Assembly: GCF_046156265.1 (NCBI RefSeq)
Contig: NZ_JAWDIR010000011.1
Span: 124,001 to 188,000, forward strand
DNA length: 64,000 bases
Source: CAMDHY01 sp046156265
GTDB lineage: Bacteria; Pseudomonadota; Alphaproteobacteria; Rhizobiales; Segnochrobactraceae
Direction of reading: 5' to 3'
The notes beneath the pieces were generated by a model. It saw only the letters and a list, made by a program, of their open reading frames with translations, was not told the origin of the DNA and did no database searches. Made by a program: the position numbers and the translations under genes. Below are positions 1-8,274 of the stretch, piece after piece (the first letter of the stretch is position 1; each line of letters starts with the position of its first letter).

Positions 1-379
1 GCGAGGAACGCCGCATCGTCGAGGATGACGTGGTCGGCGGCGAGCGCCAGCACCAGCGCCGCTGGATCCGTCCTGGCGACGAAGGCGGCGGCGGCGGCGA
101 GCGCAGGGGCGGAGTTCCGCCGCTCCGGCTCGAGCAGCACGGTGACTTCGGCGCCGACGTCCTTCGCCTGGTTCTCGGCGAAGAAGCGCAGCTCGGCGTT
201 CGTCATCACCACCGGCTGCCCGAAGCGCGCCGGGTCGGCGACGCGCTTCAGGGTCTGCTGGTAGGTCGACAGCGGCCCGACGAGCCGCTGGAACTGCTTC
301 GGCAGGCTGTCGCGCGAAACCGGCCACAACCGCGTGCCGGCTCCGCCGGCGAGAACGACGGGGGTGATCGGTCTGCTCA
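1..379 (-). CDS. manC: Mannose-1-phosphate guanylyltransferase, N-terminal part
   Basis: Makes GDP-mannose from mannose-1-phosphate and GTP for cell-surface polysaccharide synthesis in the cytoplasm. Only the first 126 codons lie in the window; the gene continues beyond base 1. From the ATG at 379 the protein opens with the nucleotidyltransferase signature LAGGAGTRLWPVSR followed by LPKQF, the pattern of the ManC/RfbM/AlgA family rather than of glucose-1-phosphate enzymes. The later stretch LVLALAADHVILDD fits the A-D-H nucleotide/metal-binding segment. Whether a C-terminal phosphomannose isomerase domain exists cannot be seen here. Confidence 0.85.
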
Positions 380-399
380 TGTCTGCTCCCGGGGGCGTG

Positions 400-657
400 T
401 CACTCTGGGGCGTCTGTGGCGTGTCCGGCCTGTTCCGAAAAGACGATGTGCGCCTTCAGCACCGCCGCGCAGGCCTCGAGCTCGGCCGCCAGGACGTGCA
501 TGTTGGGCAGGTCGATGATCAGCTTCTTCAGGCCCTTGGTGCCATCCTCGCCGAACAGGCCGACTTCGTAGCAGTGCTCGTTCGTCTCCGGATCGATGCC
601 ATACAGCACGCGCATCCGCGACAAGCGGACGAGTGACTTCGCCTCCATCAGCGCCAT
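400..657 (-). CDS. Conserved-looking small hypothetical protein (85 aa)
   Basis: I do not recognise the family. The ATG at 657 is chosen because a GGGGAAGG ribosome binding site lies six bases upstream; a TTG at 675 would add six residues. The protein is soluble, with a two-strand-like start (RMRVLYGIDPETNEHCYEVG) followed by a hydrophobic helix-rich second half (LIIDLPNMHVLAAELEACAAVL). It has no signal peptide or membrane segment. It lies just upstream of the manC-like gene on the same strand with a 20-base gap, so the two may be co-transcribed. Confidence 0.6.
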   Translation of the reverse strand: MALMEAKSLVRLSRMRVLYGIDPETNEHCYEVGLFGEDGTKGLKKLIIDLPNMHVLAAELEACAAVLKAHIVFSEQAGHATDAPE

Positions 658-675
658 CTGAGCCTTCCCCTGCAA

Positions 676-1016
676 GGCCGGCCCGTTCGGGCCGCGCCTG
701 TTTTCCCCGTTTGCCTGCGGCTCGTCGCGGCCACCCCGGCCGCCCCCCGCCGCGGGAGGGGTCGGAGACCATGCCCCGACCGCCCCGCAACGCGAGCCCG
801 GAGGACCTTAGCGCCGCGGACGCCGCCGCGCGAGGCCCCGCCGTGGCGGCTCCGGCCGGGGCGGTCGGCGGGCTTCGAGGGTCGCCACATCTGGCGTAGG
901 GTGAGCCGGTGCGGGATGCGACGACGCAAGGTCCGCAGGCGCCGGGGCAAGTCGTGGCGGCTGGGGAAGAATGGCGCGGCGGCGGGTCGCCCGCCCGTGA
1001 ACACGAGGTGCCTGAG
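676..1016. other. Gene-free interval between divergent genes
   Basis: About 340 bases separating the minus-strand small hypothetical from the plus-strand GST. Open frames here translate to Arg/Pro/Ala-rich shadow sequence with no domain-like pattern. It presumably carries the two divergent promoters, but I see no clear -35/-10 pair and no strong hairpin terminator. Confidence 0.4.
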
Positions 1017-1643
1017 ATGATCCTGATCGGCCAGTACGATTCGCCCTTCGTCCGCCGCGTCGGCATCGCCCTGACGCTCTACCGGATGCCATTCGAGCAC
1101 CGGCCGTGGTCGGTGTTTGGCGACGCAGACAAGATCCGTCCCCTCAACCCGCTCGTTCGGGTGCCGACCCTGGTCCTCGACGACGGCGAGGTCGTGATCG
1201 AGACCCACGCCATCCTCGACTGGCTCGACAGCCTGGCTCCGCCGGACGCCGTGCTGCTGCCGGCGGGCCAGCCCGACCGGCGGCGGGCCCTGAAGACGAT
1301 CACGCTCGCGACCGGCATCGCCGACAAGGCGGTGAGCCTGTTCTACGAAAAGCGCCTGCACGAGCAGGTCTCCGACGTCTGGGTCGAGCGCTGCCGCAGC
1401 CAGATCCTCGGGACGCTGGCGCTGCTGGAGCAGGACCGTGCCGTCCGCCCCGGTGCGGTCTGGTTCGGCGACCGCATCGGCCATGCCGACATCGCCGTGG
1501 CGGCGACGCTGCGCTTCCTCGGAGAGGCCCATCCCGGTCTCGCCCCGCTCGCCGGCTATCCGGCGCTCGCCGCCGACGCCGCCCGCCTCGAGGCGATGGA
1601 TGAGTTCCGGGCGATCAGCCAGCCGTTCATCCCGCCGGCGTGA
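1017..1643 (+). CDS. Glutathione S-transferase family protein (208 aa)
   Basis: Thioredoxin-fold GST expected to act in the cytoplasm on electrophiles or in stress defence; substrate unknown. The N-terminal domain starts ILIGQYDSPFVRRV, the usual GST strand with a Ser/Tyr region near residues 7-9. The cis-proline and gamma-glutamyl binding stretch RVPTLVLDDGEVVIETHAI (roughly residues 52-70) is well conserved. The all-helical C-terminal domain contains FGDRIGHADIAVA (about 150-162), matching the GST N-capping box region. ATG 1017 is preferred over upstream in-frame starts because homologous GSTs begin there. Monocistronic. Confidence 0.85.
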   Translation: MILIGQYDSPFVRRVGIALTLYRMPFEHRPWSVFGDADKIRPLNPLVRVPTLVLDDGEVVIETHAILDWLDSLAPPDAVLLPAGQPDRRRALKTITLATGIADKAVSLFYEKRLHEQVSDVWVERCRSQILGTLALLEQDRAVRPGAVWFGDRIGHADIAVAATLRFLGEAHPGLAPLAGYPALAADAARLEAMDEFRAISQPFIPPA

Positions 1644-1661
1644 GGGCGGGGGTGAAGCGCC

Positions 1662-2063
1662 TCAGGGCGTGAACGGGTTGACGATGACGAGGCCATCGAC
1701 GCGCTGGCCGTGGTTGAGGTCTTCGGTGAACAGCGTCCGGCAACCCGCGCGCAGGGCCGCCGCGACGATGAGGCCGTCGTAGACGGAGATCTGGTGCCGA
1801 TAGGCGATGGCGACGCCGTTCTCGTGCAGCGGCAGATCGACCGGCACCACCTCGCAGACCGCCTGGAACGTGTCGACGAACGCGCTGACGTCCGCCAGAT
1901 CCAGCCCGAGCTTGCGCCGGCAGACGGAGGCGAACTCGTTGAGCACCTGGACGCTGATGGTGCCCCCCTCGGCCAGGAGCGCCTCGGCCCTTCCGGCCTT
2001 CGCCGGGTCGCCGGACAGGAGATAGAGCAGGACGTTGGTGTCGAAGAAGACCTCAGCGCTCAT
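1662..2063 (-). CDS. PIN-domain toxin, VapC-like (133 aa)
   Basis: Probable RNA-cleaving toxin of a type II toxin-antitoxin module. The PIN fold is seen in the opening FFDTNVLLYLL with the first catalytic Asp (about residue 8), a Glu in QVLNEFASVC (about 43), and the later acidic pair in SVYDGLIVAAAL and LFTEDLNHG. The length is normal for VapC. The ATG at 2063 overlaps the end of the upstream AbrB-type gene by 11 bases, which is the standard coupling of antitoxin and toxin. Target RNA unknown. Confidence 0.88.
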   Translation of the reverse strand: MSAEVFFDTNVLLYLLSGDPAKAGRAEALLAEGGTISVQVLNEFASVCRRKLGLDLADVSAFVDTFQAVCEVVPVDLPLHENGVAIAYRHQISVYDGLIVAAALRAGCRTLFTEDLNHGQRVDGLVIVNPFTP

Positions 2064-2283
2064 GCGCTTCGAGCCGGTCGAACCGGAAGCCGGGCGGCAG
2101 CCGGCCGCGGTATTTCCGCAGCCTGGCGAGGAGGTCGGTGCGCGATGGCGCCCGGCTCACCTCGAGGGCGCGCTCGCCGGCCACCTGGATCTCGATGCTG
2201 TCGCCGGGCTTGAGGTCGAGGGCCTCGACGACGGCACTCGGCAGCCGGACGGCGAGGCTGTTCCCCCACTTCGCGACCTGCAT
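2053..2283 (-). CDS. AbrB/MazE-type antitoxin of the VapBC pair (76 aa)
   Basis: Short DNA-binding antitoxin that should neutralise the adjacent PIN toxin and repress its own promoter. The swapped-hairpin AbrB motif is plain: VAKWGNSLAVRLPSAVVEAL followed by LKPGDSIEIQV. The C-terminal tail (LLARLRKYRGRLPPGFRFDR) is the toxin-binding type with basic and aromatic residues. It is first in the operon, with the toxin start overlapping its last codons. The upstream interval 2284-2431 presumably carries the autoregulated promoter. Confidence 0.87.
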   Translation of the reverse strand: MQVAKWGNSLAVRLPSAVVEALDLKPGDSIEIQVAGERALEVSRAPSRTDLLARLRKYRGRLPPGFRFDRLEAHER

Positions 2284-2431
2284 GGCGTGACCTCGATGCT
2301 ATACGATGAGGCGATGTATATCACCCGCGGGCACGCGGGCGTCAAACGCCGCAGACGCCCCTGCCTCGAGACGACGCCGGTCCTTCCAGCGGATCAGATA
2401 GCCCCCAATCCTGCAGGCGTAAGGGCGGGGG

Positions 2432-2728
2432 CTACGCCGCCTCGCCGGTCGCGCGGGTCGGGAGAGCTGCAAGCTCCGGCCCCAGCCCTTCCTCGGCGAG
2501 GCGCAGATCGTAGGTGCTCTGCAGGTTGAGCCAGAACTGCGGCTCGTTGCCGAACCAGTGGCCGAGCCGCAGCGCGGTGTCGCCGGTGATCGCGCGCTTG
2601 CCGTTGACGATCTGGCTGATCCGGTTGGCCGGCACGCGGATCTGTCGCGCGAACTCGGTCGGCGTGATGCCGATCTCGGCGAGTTCGTCGGCGAGGATCT
2701 CGCCGGGATGGATGGCGGGTCTCGGCAT
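2432..2728 (-). CDS. higA: HigA-family helix-turn-helix antitoxin, apparently orphan (98 aa)
   Basis: XRE-type HTH protein of the HigA/VapI group: the start RPAIHPGEILADELAEIG and then FARQIRVPANRISQIVNGKR form the helix-turn-helix, followed by the family segment LRLGHWFGNEPQFWLNLQ. HigA is normally encoded just after its toxin HigB. Here the space upstream (2729-2842) is only about 110 bases, ends at pntB and holds the pntB terminator, so no HigB fits. It may be a remnant of a lost module or a solitary regulator. Start choice: ATG 2728 has no good ribosome binding site; a TTG at 2740 is possible. Confidence 0.8.
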   Translation of the reverse strand: MPRPAIHPGEILADELAEIGITPTEFARQIRVPANRISQIVNGKRAITGDTALRLGHWFGNEPQFWLNLQSTYDLRLAEEGLGPELAALPTRATGEAA

Positions 2729-2765
2729 GGCTGAACGCAATCATAGCGGCCAGTCCCGCACGACC

Positions 2766-2798
2766 CCAAAAGAAAACGGGCCCGGAGGACCGGGCCCG
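2766..2798 (-). terminator. Rho-independent terminator after pntB
   Basis: A perfect 9-bp GC stem (arms 2777-2785 and 2790-2798, loop 2786-2789) is followed on the minus strand by a T-rich run (complement of 2766-2776). It lies 45 bases beyond the pntB stop codon and should end the pnt transcript before the HigA-like gene. Confidence 0.85.
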
Positions 2799-2842
2799 CT
2801 CGTCGGCGGAAGGCGAAGGGGCGGGCGGACCCGCCCTCGCGC

Positions 2843-4237
2843 TCACATCCCCTTGACGATCTCCTCGGTGACCTTCTTGGCGTCGCCGAACAGCATCATC
2901 GTGTTGTCTCGGAAGAACAGCTCGTTCTCGACGCCGGCGTAGCCCGAGCCCATGCCGCGCTTGATGAACAGGACCGTCTTCGCCTTCTCGACGTCGAGGA
3001 TCGGCATGCCGTAGATCGGCGAGGACTTGTCGGTCTTGGCGGCCGGGTTGGTGACGTCGTTGGCGCCGATGACGTAGGCGACGTCGGCCTGGGCGAACTC
3101 GGAGTTGATGTCCTCGAGCTCGAAGACCTCGTCATAGGGCACGTTCGCCTCGGCGAGCAGCACGTTCATGTGGCCGGGCATGCGGCCCGCCACCGGGTGG
3201 ATGGCGTACTTCACCTCGACGCCCTCCTTCTTCAGCTGGTCGGCCATCTCGCGCAGCGCGTGCTGGGCCTGGGCGACCGCCATGCCGTAGCCCGGCACGA
3301 TGATCACCTTCGAGGCGTTCTTCATGATGAAGGCGGCGTCCTCGGCCGAGCCCTTCTTCACCGGCCGCGCCTCGACCGCGCCGCCGGCGGGGCCCGCCGT
3401 CTCGCCGCCGAAGCCGCCGAGGATGACCGAGATGAACGAGCGGTTCATCCCCTTGCACATGATGTAGGAGAGGATCGCACCGGACGAGCCGACGAGCGCA
3501 CCGGTGATGATCAGCGCCGAATTGCCCAGCGTGAAGCCGATGCCGGCCGCAGCCCACCCCGAGTAGGAGTTGAGCATCGACACGACGACCGGCATGTCGG
3601 CGCCGCCGATCGGCACGATGATCAGGCCGCCGAGCACCAGCGAGACGATGACGATGAGCCAGAAGATCGTGTGGCTCTCGGTCATCACCAGGGCGACGAC
3701 GAGCACGACGAGCAGGATCGCGAGGCCGGCGTTCACCACGTGGCGCCCGGGCAGCATGATCGGGCGGCCCGACATGTTGCCGTTGAGCTTCAGGAAGGCG
3801 ATCACCGAGCCGGTGAAGGTGATGGCGCCGATCGCGACGCCGATCGACATCTCGATCAGCGCCTGGGCGTGCACCGCGCCGCGCGCCCCGATGCCGAAGG
3901 CCTCCGGCGCATAGAGCGCGCCGGCGGCGACGAACACCGCGGCGAGGCCGACCAGCGAGTGGAAGGCGGCGACGAGCTGTGGCATCGCCGTCATGGCGAT
4001 GCGCCGAGCGATCACCGCGCCGACCGCGCCGCCGACGACCAGGCCGAGCACGATCAGCGCCAGCGCGCCGGGCGACGGCCGGGCGACGGCGAGCGTCGTC
4101 AGGATGGCGATGGCCATGCCGGCCATGCCCATGTAGTTGCCCCGCCGCGACGTCGCGGGGCTGGAGAGCCCACGCAGCGCCAGGACGAACAGGACGGCGG
4201 AGACGAGATAGAGGACGGCGGCGAGATTGGCGTTCAT
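2843..4237 (-). CDS. pntB: Proton-translocating NAD(P) transhydrogenase subunit beta
   Basis: Inner-membrane subunit coupling hydride transfer from NADH to NADP+ to proton movement. The 464-residue length is normal. Residues 1-270 are mostly hydrophobic with about nine membrane segments. The remainder is the NADP(H)-binding dIII domain, with GYGMAVAQAQHALREM and the highly conserved HPVAGRMPGHMNVLLAEA, and YVIGANDVTNPAA later. It is the last gene of the pntAA-pntAB-pntB operon, four bases after pntAB, and is followed by a clear terminator. Confidence 0.97.
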   Translation of the reverse strand: MNANLAAVLYLVSAVLFVLALRGLSSPATSRRGNYMGMAGMAIAILTTLAVARPSPGALALIVLGLVVGGAVGAVIARRIAMTAMPQLVAAFHSLVGLAAVFVAAGALYAPEAFGIGARGAVHAQALIEMSIGVAIGAITFTGSVIAFLKLNGNMSGRPIMLPGRHVVNAGLAILLVVLVVALVMTESHTIFWLIVIVSLVLGGLIIVPIGGADMPVVVSMLNSYSGWAAAGIGFTLGNSALIITGALVGSSGAILSYIMCKGMNRSFISVILGGFGGETAGPAGGAVEARPVKKGSAEDAAFIMKNASKVIIVPGYGMAVAQAQHALREMADQLKKEGVEVKYAIHPVAGRMPGHMNVLLAEANVPYDEVFELEDINSEFAQADVAYVIGANDVTNPAAKTDKSSPIYGMPILDVEKAKTVLFIKRGMGSGYAGVENELFFRDNTMMLFGDAKKVTEEIVKGM

Positions 4238-4241
4238 CGCC

Positions 4242-4715
4242 TCAGCCCTTCTTCTTGTACATGGCGAGCATGCGGCTCGTGACGAGGAAGCCGCCGAAGA
4301 TGTTCACGGCGGCCATGACGAGCGCGATGAAGCCGAAGCCGCGGGCCCAGACGGCGCCCTCGCCGGCGGCGAGATCGACGCCGACGGCGAGCAGCGCGCC
4401 GACGACGATCACCGAGGAGATCGCGTTGGTCACCGCCATCAGCGGCGTGTGCAGCGCCGGCGTCACCGACCAGACGACGAAGTAGCCGACGAAGATCGCC
4501 AGCACGAAGATCGACAGGCGGAAGACGAAGGGGTCGATGGCGCCCCCGGTCGCCGCGTGGGCGGCGGCGGCGAGCATGTCGCCGCCGCCGTGCAGGGCGG
4601 CGTCGACGTAGTTCTGCGCCGCGTCGGCGGCGTGCTTGGCGGTCTCGGCGGCGGCGCGGGCCGCATCGGCGGCTTCCTGCGCGCGCGTCAGCGCCTCGGC
4701 GGGAGTATCGGTCAT
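4242..4715 (-). CDS. pntAB: NAD(P) transhydrogenase subunit alpha, membrane part
   Basis: The small alpha-2 subunit that forms part of the proton channel with PntB. The 157-residue protein has an Ala-rich, charged N-terminal region (about 1-55), then three hydrophobic helices; the segment FVGYFVVWSVTPALHTPLMA is typical of the family and the C-terminus ends in lysines. A split PntA (PntAA plus PntAB) is usual in Hyphomicrobiales, unlike the single PntA of enterics. It sits between pntAA and pntB with gaps of 10 and 4 bases, so one transcript is expected. Confidence 0.94.
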   Translation of the reverse strand: MTDTPAEALTRAQEAADAARAAAETAKHAADAAQNYVDAALHGGGDMLAAAAHAATGGAIDPFVFRLSIFVLAIFVGYFVVWSVTPALHTPLMAVTNAISSVIVVGALLAVGVDLAAGEGAVWARGFGFIALVMAAVNIFGGFLVTSRMLAMYKKKG

Positions 4716-4725
4716 CGTGGCCCCC

Positions 4726-5856
4726 TCAGCTCTGGAAGGACGGGTGGACGATGGCGCCGTCGCGCGTCAGCACGGTCGCCCTGACGAGTTCGTCCTCGTA
4801 GTTCACGGCGAGCGCCTTCTTCTCCTTGTCGATCAGCGTCTCGACGAAGGCGTAGAGGTTCTTGGCGTAGAGCTGCGAGGCGGAGGCGGCGATGCGGCCG
4901 GCGACGTTGAGGTGGCCGACCACCTTGACGTGGCCGATGTCGACCACCTCGCCGGGCACCGCGCCCTCGACGTTGCCACCGCGCTCGACCGCGAGATCAA
5001 CCAGCACCGAGCCGGGCTTCATCGTCGCGATCATCGCCGCGGTGACGAGGCGCGGCGCCGGGCGGCCGGGGATCAGCGCCGTGGTGATGACGATGTCCTG
5101 CTTCTTGATGTGCTCGGCGACGAGGGCCGCCTGCTTCGCCTGGTATTCCGGCGACATCGGCTTGGCGTAGCCGGCGGCGGTCTCCGCCTGCTTGAACTCC
5201 TCGTCCTCGACGGCGACGAACTTGCCGCCGAGGCTTTCGACCTGCTCCTTCGAGGCCGGGCGCACGTCGGTCGCCGAGACCACCGCGCCGAGACGGCGGG
5301 CGGTGGCGATCGCCTGCAGGCCGGCGACGCCGGCGCCCATGACGAAGACGCGGGCGGCCGGCACGGTGCCGGCGGCGGTCATCATCATCGGCATGGCGCG
5401 ATCGTAGACATAGGCCGCGTCGAGGACGGCCTGGTAGCCGGCGAGGTTCGCCTGGGAGGACAGCACGTCCATCACCTGGGCGCGGGTGATGCGCGGCATC
5501 AGTTCCATCGCCACCGCGACGAGGCCGGCGTCCGCCAGCTGCTGCAGCGCGTCACGGTTGCCGTAGGGGTCCATGATGCCGACGACGAGGGCGCCGCGCT
5601 TGATGTGGGCGGCGAGCTCCGGCGTCGGCCGGCGCACCGTCAGCACCACGTCGGCATCCGCCAGCGCGCTGCCGGCGTCAGGCGCGATGGTCGCCCCGGC
5701 GGCGACATAATCCTCGTCGAGGATGCGCGAAGCGACGCCCGCTCCGGCCTCGACCGCGATTGTCGCGCCGAGACCGACGAGGCGCTTCACCGTATCCGGG
5801 GTCGCGGCGACGCGTGCTTCCCCGCCTGCCGTCTCGCGCGGCACTGCAACCTTCAT
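4726..5856 (-). CDS. pntAA: NAD(P) transhydrogenase subunit alpha, NAD-binding part
   Basis: Soluble dI subunit that binds NAD(H) at the cytoplasmic face. It is 376 residues, close to the family norm, and related to alanine dehydrogenase. The N-terminal MKVAVPRETAGGEARVA is the characteristic start. The dinucleotide fold GAGVAGLQAIATARRLGA lies near residues 173-190, followed by the RPASKEQVESLGGKF segment typical of PntA. First gene of the three-gene operon. Confidence 0.96.
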   Translation of the reverse strand: MKVAVPRETAGGEARVAATPDTVKRLVGLGATIAVEAGAGVASRILDEDYVAAGATIAPDAGSALADADVVLTVRRPTPELAAHIKRGALVVGIMDPYGNRDALQQLADAGLVAVAMELMPRITRAQVMDVLSSQANLAGYQAVLDAAYVYDRAMPMMMTAAGTVPAARVFVMGAGVAGLQAIATARRLGAVVSATDVRPASKEQVESLGGKFVAVEDEEFKQAETAAGYAKPMSPEYQAKQAALVAEHIKKQDIVITTALIPGRPAPRLVTAAMIATMKPGSVLVDLAVERGGNVEGAVPGEVVDIGHVKVVGHLNVAGRIAASASQLYAKNLYAFVETLIDKEKKALAVNYEDELVRATVLTRDGAIVHPSFQS

Positions 5857-5981
5857 GCCCTGCTCCCTGGGTGCTGCCGCGGTGCCCCGTCACGAGGCCC
5901 CGGCGCGGCAAAGTTTGGCCCCCTCCGGCGGGCACCGGAGAGCGGGCGGACGTCCGGGTCGAACCCCGGCCGCGTGCGATG

Positions 5982-6137
5982 TCAGGTGAGGAAGAAGCCC
6001 ATGAGCGCGAGCAGGATCACCAGCGCCACGGTGGTCCACTTCGCGAGCGTCAGGAACCCGCTGTAGGTCCGCTCGTGCTCGGCGTAGTCCATCTTGGACA
6101 TGTTATCGTGCGTCATCAGCTCGTGCGTGTCGGCCAT
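5982..6137 (-). CDS. Small aa3-type cytochrome c oxidase subunit IV-like protein (51 aa)
   Basis: A tiny membrane protein with a hydrophilic start containing the family stretch MDYAEHERTYSGFL and one C-terminal transmembrane helix (WTTVALVILLALMGFF). This matches the bacterial aa3 oxidase subunit IV family often encoded just upstream of pntAA in alphaproteobacteria. It may stabilise an oxidase; a specific role with transhydrogenase is not shown. ATG 6137 is preferred because the conserved part begins there and GGAGG-like bases precede it. Confidence 0.85.
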   Translation of the reverse strand: MADTHELMTHDNMSKMDYAEHERTYSGFLTLAKWTTVALVILLALMGFFLT

Positions 6138-6583
6138 GGTGCCTCCCGGCGGCAATCGGCAATGTCCCATCTACGCGGTACGCGGCGAGCGGATCGACCG
6201 GCAGTGCCCCCGCCGGCCCGGCATCCGCGCGCCTGCACGGCCCGCGCGTTCTCTTTAGTGACCGCCTGCCCGTGTCGCAAGCGTACTACCGTCATACTCG
6301 GAAGCCGTAAAGCCGTTTCCGTGAGGGCCGTCGGCCGGGGCGCCCGGAGAGCGGGGACCGCCGCGCGCCCACCGAGGGCGGACGGCTCTTCCGGGTCGCC
6401 GCGCCTAGGGCCGGTTGCGACGGTCAGCGGCATGAGGAGACCATTGAGGGGCCTGCCCACGACGGTGCGCCCACGGGTCGCGACGAAGGGTCGTGGCGAC
6501 CTCCGAGCGGAGGCGATTGAGAGCGGCGGGCGATGCCGCTAGAACAGCGCCGCCGAGGCCCGCTCTGCGGGCCGTCGCGGTGA
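6138..6583. other. Gene-free interval before the tRNA
   Basis: About 445 bases with no convincing reading frame on either strand; the open frames are Arg/Ala-rich shadows. The promoter for the oxidase subunit/pnt genes (minus) and that of the tRNA (plus) must lie here. A locally A/T-richer part is at 6245-6330 (tagtgaccgcctg... and ccgtcatactcgg), but I cannot define a promoter from it. Confidence 0.4.
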
Positions 6584-6658
6584 TGGGGCGTAGCCAAGTG
6601 GTAAGGCAGCGGATTTTGATTCCGCCATTCCCAGGTTCGAATCCTGGCGCCCCAGCCA
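6584..6658 (+). tRNA. tRNA-Gln (anticodon TTG)
   Basis: A full cloverleaf is visible. The acceptor TGGGGCG (6584-6590) pairs with CGCCCCA (6648-6654), followed by G and an encoded CCA (6656-6658). The anticodon stem is GCGGA/TCCGC (6609-6613, 6621-6625) around loop TTTTGAT, giving anticodon TTG at 6616-6618. The T arm CCAGGTTCGAATCCTGG is canonical. Confidence 0.97.
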
Positions 6659-6696
6659 AGCCGGCTTCCGGCATCAGGGCACCTGAGTGAACGGAC

Positions 6697-7317
6697 ATGT
6701 CCCGAAACCATCCGGTGTCGTTCAAGTTGCGGTGGAGGCGGGCCATCTCGGCGCTCACCGGGCGGCTGCTGCTCTGGTCCGTAGCCTTGTCGGGCGCGTT
6801 CCTCGGCGCCATTGGCCCTGTCCCTCCACGCGCGGAGGAGGCCGCTGCCTGCAGAGAGGTCCGCGCGGCGGACGGCGAGACGGTCTTTCGGTCGGCTGTC
6901 CTGCCGGCCATGTTCGTCGATCTCTCATTCAAGTGTTCAAAGGCGTCCTGCCGAGCGTCGGTCACCCATGCAGATCAAACGCTTAGGATTTTCGAGATCG
7001 AAAGCGGAAAACTGATCGAGGTCTGCACACGGGAATATGTGCCCAGCGGCAGACCGACCTTTGCTGACTGCGGCGACAGCATGAGAGCCTTCGAGTTCCA
7101 GATGAAAACTCGTCTCGGCGCCGGGTTCGACCGATATTTCGAGGCCGACTTTGTCTGGCTCGCGGGTGGAGTGCGACAGGCTACCCACTGCATCAAGTTG
7201 ATCGATAGCCGCTTCGAATTCGACGGGTCAGAAAACGCGCTTCAACCCCAAAAATCATGGATCGTCGAGCCGTTCAGAATAACAATTTACGAGTTCGACA
7301 ACGCAAAGAAATTCTAA
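6697..7317 (+). CDS. Secreted or membrane-anchored hypothetical protein (206 aa)
   Basis: I do not recognise this protein. A basic N-terminus (about 1-20) and hydrophobic stretch LLLWSVALSGAFLGAIG (about 24-40) look like a long signal peptide or anchor with a possible cut after PRAEEA. The mature part has eight or so Cys residues, including CKASC and CREV, suggesting disulfides and a periplasmic location. Its second half is clearly less GC-rich than its neighbours (for example 7180-7317), which suggests recent transfer. It lies 38 bases after tRNA-Gln. Confidence 0.65.
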   Translation: MSRNHPVSFKLRWRRAISALTGRLLLWSVALSGAFLGAIGPVPPRAEEAAACREVRAADGETVFRSAVLPAMFVDLSFKCSKASCRASVTHADQTLRIFEIESGKLIEVCTREYVPSGRPTFADCGDSMRAFEFQMKTRLGAGFDRYFEADFVWLAGGVRQATHCIKLIDSRFEFDGSENALQPQKSWIVEPFRITIYEFDNAKKF

Positions 7318-7364
7318 CCGAAGCAACATCTATACAGACGGCTGTCGTTGATGAAGTCGAACCC

Positions 7365-8009
7365 TCACTCCGCAATATAGATCGCATCGACCAGCGCGAT
7401 CGAGGCGCGGGGGTTGCCGGCCTCGTCGGTGCGGACCGGCGAGACGAAACCCAGCACGCCGTAGCCGAAGGGCTCGAGGAACGCCGTCATCTTCTCGAAG
7501 GGGCAGGCGCGGGTTTCGCCGGGGGCGAGCGCCGTCACCACCTGGATGGCGCGGATGCGCTGCGATGCCAGGTAATCGATCATGCCGACGAGCACGTCGA
7601 GGTCCCAGCCGTTGGTGCTCGACTTCCAGAGATCGATCATCTCGACGCCGCGGGCGCGGAAATAGGCGTCGCCGCGCAGCATCGGCACCACCTCGGTGTT
7701 GCCACGCACCTCGCCCTCGGCGACGATTCGGTTGCCGTTGGCGGTGCCGCGGGCCGTCATCAGCACGTTGCCGTCGATGCTGCCGAGGCACGCCTGTTCG
7801 GCGACGACGCCGCCCCCGAGCTCCGTCACGGCATCCTGAAGCTGCTGAAAACTCTTGGTGACCGGCTCGAAGGCGAACACCGTCGCCTCCGCGCCGGCCG
7901 CCTCGACGAGCTCGCGCGTCGAGCGGCCGACATTGGCCCCGACGTCGACGAGAATACGGGGCGCGAAGGCCGGAACGACCTTCGCGATCTCTCGGATCGC
8001 TTTCGACAC
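7365..8009 (-). CDS. FkbM family methyltransferase (214 aa)
   Basis: SAM-dependent methyltransferase of the FkbM type; target unknown, often a sugar or polysaccharide hydroxyl. The SAM-binding motif LVDVGANVGRSTRELV is near residues 16-31, then VFAFEPVTKSFQQL as motif II and LVGMIDYLASQRIRAIQV further on. I prefer the GTG at 8009 because GGAG lies about seven bases upstream and the fold begins there; longer versions would run into the divergent promoter of the nitrile hydratase genes. The neighbours give no operon context. Confidence 0.8.
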   Translation of the reverse strand: MSKAIREIAKVVPAFAPRILVDVGANVGRSTRELVEAAGAEATVFAFEPVTKSFQQLQDAVTELGGGVVAEQACLGSIDGNVLMTARGTANGNRIVAEGEVRGNTEVVPMLRGDAYFRARGVEMIDLWKSSTNGWDLDVLVGMIDYLASQRIRAIQVVTALAPGETRACPFEKMTAFLEPFGYGVLGFVSPVRTDEAGNPRASIALVDAIYIAE

Positions 8010-8274
8010 ACGCGTCTCCGTCGGCTGAGCAGGCCGCGGTGGGAGGAAACCGCGAAAGCTGTTGAGACTTGTTCCAACTTTCAACTTTAAGGATAAAATC
8101 TCGCGCGCCGGCCGTCCAGACCCCGCGGCGCCGCGGTCCTCGAAAAATGTGGGTCGCGGCAGCGCGTCCAGACGGCGATCGCGAGGAGCGCGGTCTCCCG
8201 CGCGACGGCCTTCGCGCCAGCCGCTCCACCCCCACCGGATGACGGCCTCGCCACGATCCGCTAGCGTGACCGCC

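Noticed and set aside
8062..8274. Longer start for nitrile hydratase alpha, 71 codons upstream
   Set aside because: The extension is Arg/Ser/Pro-rich shadow sequence lying in the divergent promoter region.
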